Both the position numbers and the translations under genes were made by a program. From CBIHNH01 sp966211425 (GTDB taxonomy: Bacteria; Patescibacteriota; Saccharimonadia; Saccharimonadales; Saccharimonadaceae), in the NCBI GenBank assembly GCA_966211425.1, contig CBIHNH010000020.1:1-12838 (forward strand): a stretch of DNA of 12,838 nt. The letters run 5' to 3'. Each line of letters starts with the position of its first letter. Within the stretch, counting starts at the first letter, position 1. Shown here in pieces: positions 11,769-12,838 of this stretch. The notes below the pieces were generated by a model. The model searched no databases. It worked only from the letters and a program-made list of their open reading frames with translations, and was not told the origin of the DNA.

Positions 11769-12838
11769 ATGGCAGTAAAAGGCGCAAGTGATTCCAAAAA
11801 GTGGCTACGTATATTGTTACCGACAGCCATCATTGCCGTCTGGCTTGCTGCGGCTGGTGTCGGAGGTCCGTACTTCGGACGTATCAGCGAGGTCTCAGAG
11901 ATTGATCTGGTAGCTTTCCTACCGAAAAGCTCTGAGTCAGTAGAAGTTACCGAAAAGGTGCGCGAGTTCAACGACGATAAAGTCATACCGGCTATCGTTG
12001 TTTTCGAGTCGAAGCGGGAACAGCTCACTGAACAGCGTATCGACAGACTAAACAGTGAGTCTGAGCGGCTCGAGAAAGTCGAAGGTGTTGTCGGGGATGT
12101 TTCGCCTGCCGTGATAGCAGACGATAAAATGGCGGCATTTGTCGTCGTGCCTGTCGATACCCAGGAGTCTATCCCCGAGTCGTTGGACCGGGTTCGAGAA
12201 AATCTCAACAGGGCAGATCTGGCTGGGACCCACTATAAAATAACCGGACCAGCGGGTTTTTCGGGTGACCTGAACAAGGCATTTGAAGGCATAGACGGTG
12301 TATTGTTGCTAACCGCGCTTGCCGTGGTCTTTGTGATACTCATCGTCGTGTACCGTTCAGTGCTACTGCCGGTTATCGTCCTGATGACGAGTGTATTTGC
12401 ACTCAGCGCGGCGATCTTGATCGTGTGGAATCTTGCAAAGATAGATGTAGTTCAGCTCAACGGTCAGGTGCAGGGGATTCTGTTTATCTTGGTTATAGGT
12501 GCGGCCACCGACTACAGCCTGCTGTATGTTGCACGATACCGCGAAGAGCTATATAAATACCGCAACACCTGGCAGGCCACAAGGGTTACTCTCAAGAACT
12601 CCATGGAGCCAATCCTCGCTAGCGGCGGGACAGTTATCGTCGGTCTCATGTGCCTGCTACTGAGCGACCTTGCGTCAAACTCTGCGCTCGGTCCGGTCGG
12701 TGCGATAGGTATCGCTACGGCGATGCTTTCTGCCTTAACGTTTTTGCCAGCAACGCTCTATGTATTTGGACGCACCAGCTTTTGGCCGCTACGCCCGAAG
12801 TTCAGCAAGGCCGCTCAAGCTGAACATCAGCAGAAGCT
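11769..12838 (+). CDS. MMPL/RND-family transporter (3' partial)
   Basis: The frame is open from ATG 11769 to the window end (356 codons and two bases), so the C-terminal half is missing. GAGGAGG (11757-11763) is 5 nt upstream. Residues 11-30 form the first membrane helix. An extracytoplasmic domain of about 140 residues follows (VAFLPKSSESVEVTEKVREF through HYKITGPAGFSGDLNKAF). A cluster of helices then includes GVLLLTALAVVFVILIVVY (177-195) and one carrying the Asp-Tyr pair GAATDYSLLYVARYREEL (244-261, Asp248-Tyr249), the proton-relay motif of MmpL proteins. Later helices include ASGGTVIVGLMCLLLSDLA. MMPL proteins export lipids or other hydrophobic compounds using the proton gradient. The substrate cannot be inferred; the first half is intact with no frameshift seen. 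Confidence 0.92.
   Translation, partial: MAVKGASDSKKWLRILLPTAIIAVWLAAAGVGGPYFGRISEVSEIDLVAFLPKSSESVEVTEKVREFNDDKVIPAIVVFESKREQLTEQRIDRLNSESERLEKVEGVVGDVSPAVIADDKMAAFVVVPVDTQESIPESLDRVRENLNRADLAGTHYKITGPAGFSGDLNKAFEGIDGVLLLTALAVVFVILIVVYRSVLLPVIVLMTSVFALSAAILIVWNLAKIDVVQLNGQVQGILFILVIGAATDYSLLYVARYREELYKYRNTWQATRVTLKNSMEPILASGGTVIVGLMCLLLSDLASNSALGPVGAIGIATAMLSALTFLPATLYVFGRTSFWPLRPKFSKAAQAEHQQK

Noticed and set aside
1..12838. CRISPR arrays, tRNA or rRNA genes, transposases, integrases and attachment sites
   Set aside because: I looked in all intergenic gaps and translated frames and saw no regularly spaced repeats, cloverleaf-like segments or recombinase motifs.

Overview
The window (12,838 bp, close to 50% GC) is a gene-dense stretch of ordinary bacterial chromosome read with the standard bacterial code; TGA is used as a stop throughout. 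I see no rRNA, tRNA, CRISPR array, insertion sequence or prophage module. The gene mix suggests a small-genome bacterium of the Candidate Phyla Radiation, most likely Saccharibacteria (TM7)-like. It includes a compact exonuclease VII, a single-chain GlyRS, several short membrane-anchored proteins of unknown function, a LURP-one/YxjI protein, a YecM protein and an MMPL exporter. The placement is an inference from gene style, not a marker-gene result.

Layout: (1) 1-2385, plus strand: the 3' end of a UPF0104/LPG-synthase-TM membrane protein, then xseA, xseB and a membrane-anchored FAM173/ATPSCKMT-like methyltransferase. The last three overlap or abut and look like one operon. (2) 2386-4948, plus: a signal-anchor protein with its own promoter, then a tight unit of a soluble sensor kinase, a receiver-only response regulator and recO, joined by two 4-nt start/stop overlaps. 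(3) 4949-6413, minus: two helix-rich proteins of unknown function. Each appears to have its own promoter and its own intrinsic terminator, and both begin at non-ATG codons. (4) 6414-7970: a divergent promoter region, then glyS on plus. (5) 7971-8979, plus: a visibly AT-richer pair, a winged-helix-like protein overlapping a 56-residue membrane protein, with direct repeats in the promoter. (6) 8980-11298, plus: a YecM-family protein, a LURP-one/YxjI protein, then a membrane-anchored PQQ-type sugar dehydrogenase. (7) 11302-11591, minus: a 75-residue unknown coupled to a lysine-rich micro-ORF. (8) 11769-end, plus: the N-terminal part of an MMPL-family transporter.

How the genes work together: xseA/xseB (ssDNA exonuclease) and recO (RecFOR loading) are DNA maintenance genes, and recO is translationally coupled to a two-component pair with neither sensor nor output domain. 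Expression signals fall into two styles. Some genes have good Shine-Dalgarno sequences (xseB, the 8067 gene, the sugar dehydrogenase, the MMPL gene). Four genes (2449, 3151, glyS at 6543, 9006) have a -10 box only 6-10 nt before the ATG and no Shine-Dalgarno, so their mRNAs should be leaderless or nearly so. The less familiar parts of the window are this leaderless set, the kinase/receiver/recO unit, the minus-strand helical pair, and the winged-helix/small-membrane-protein module.
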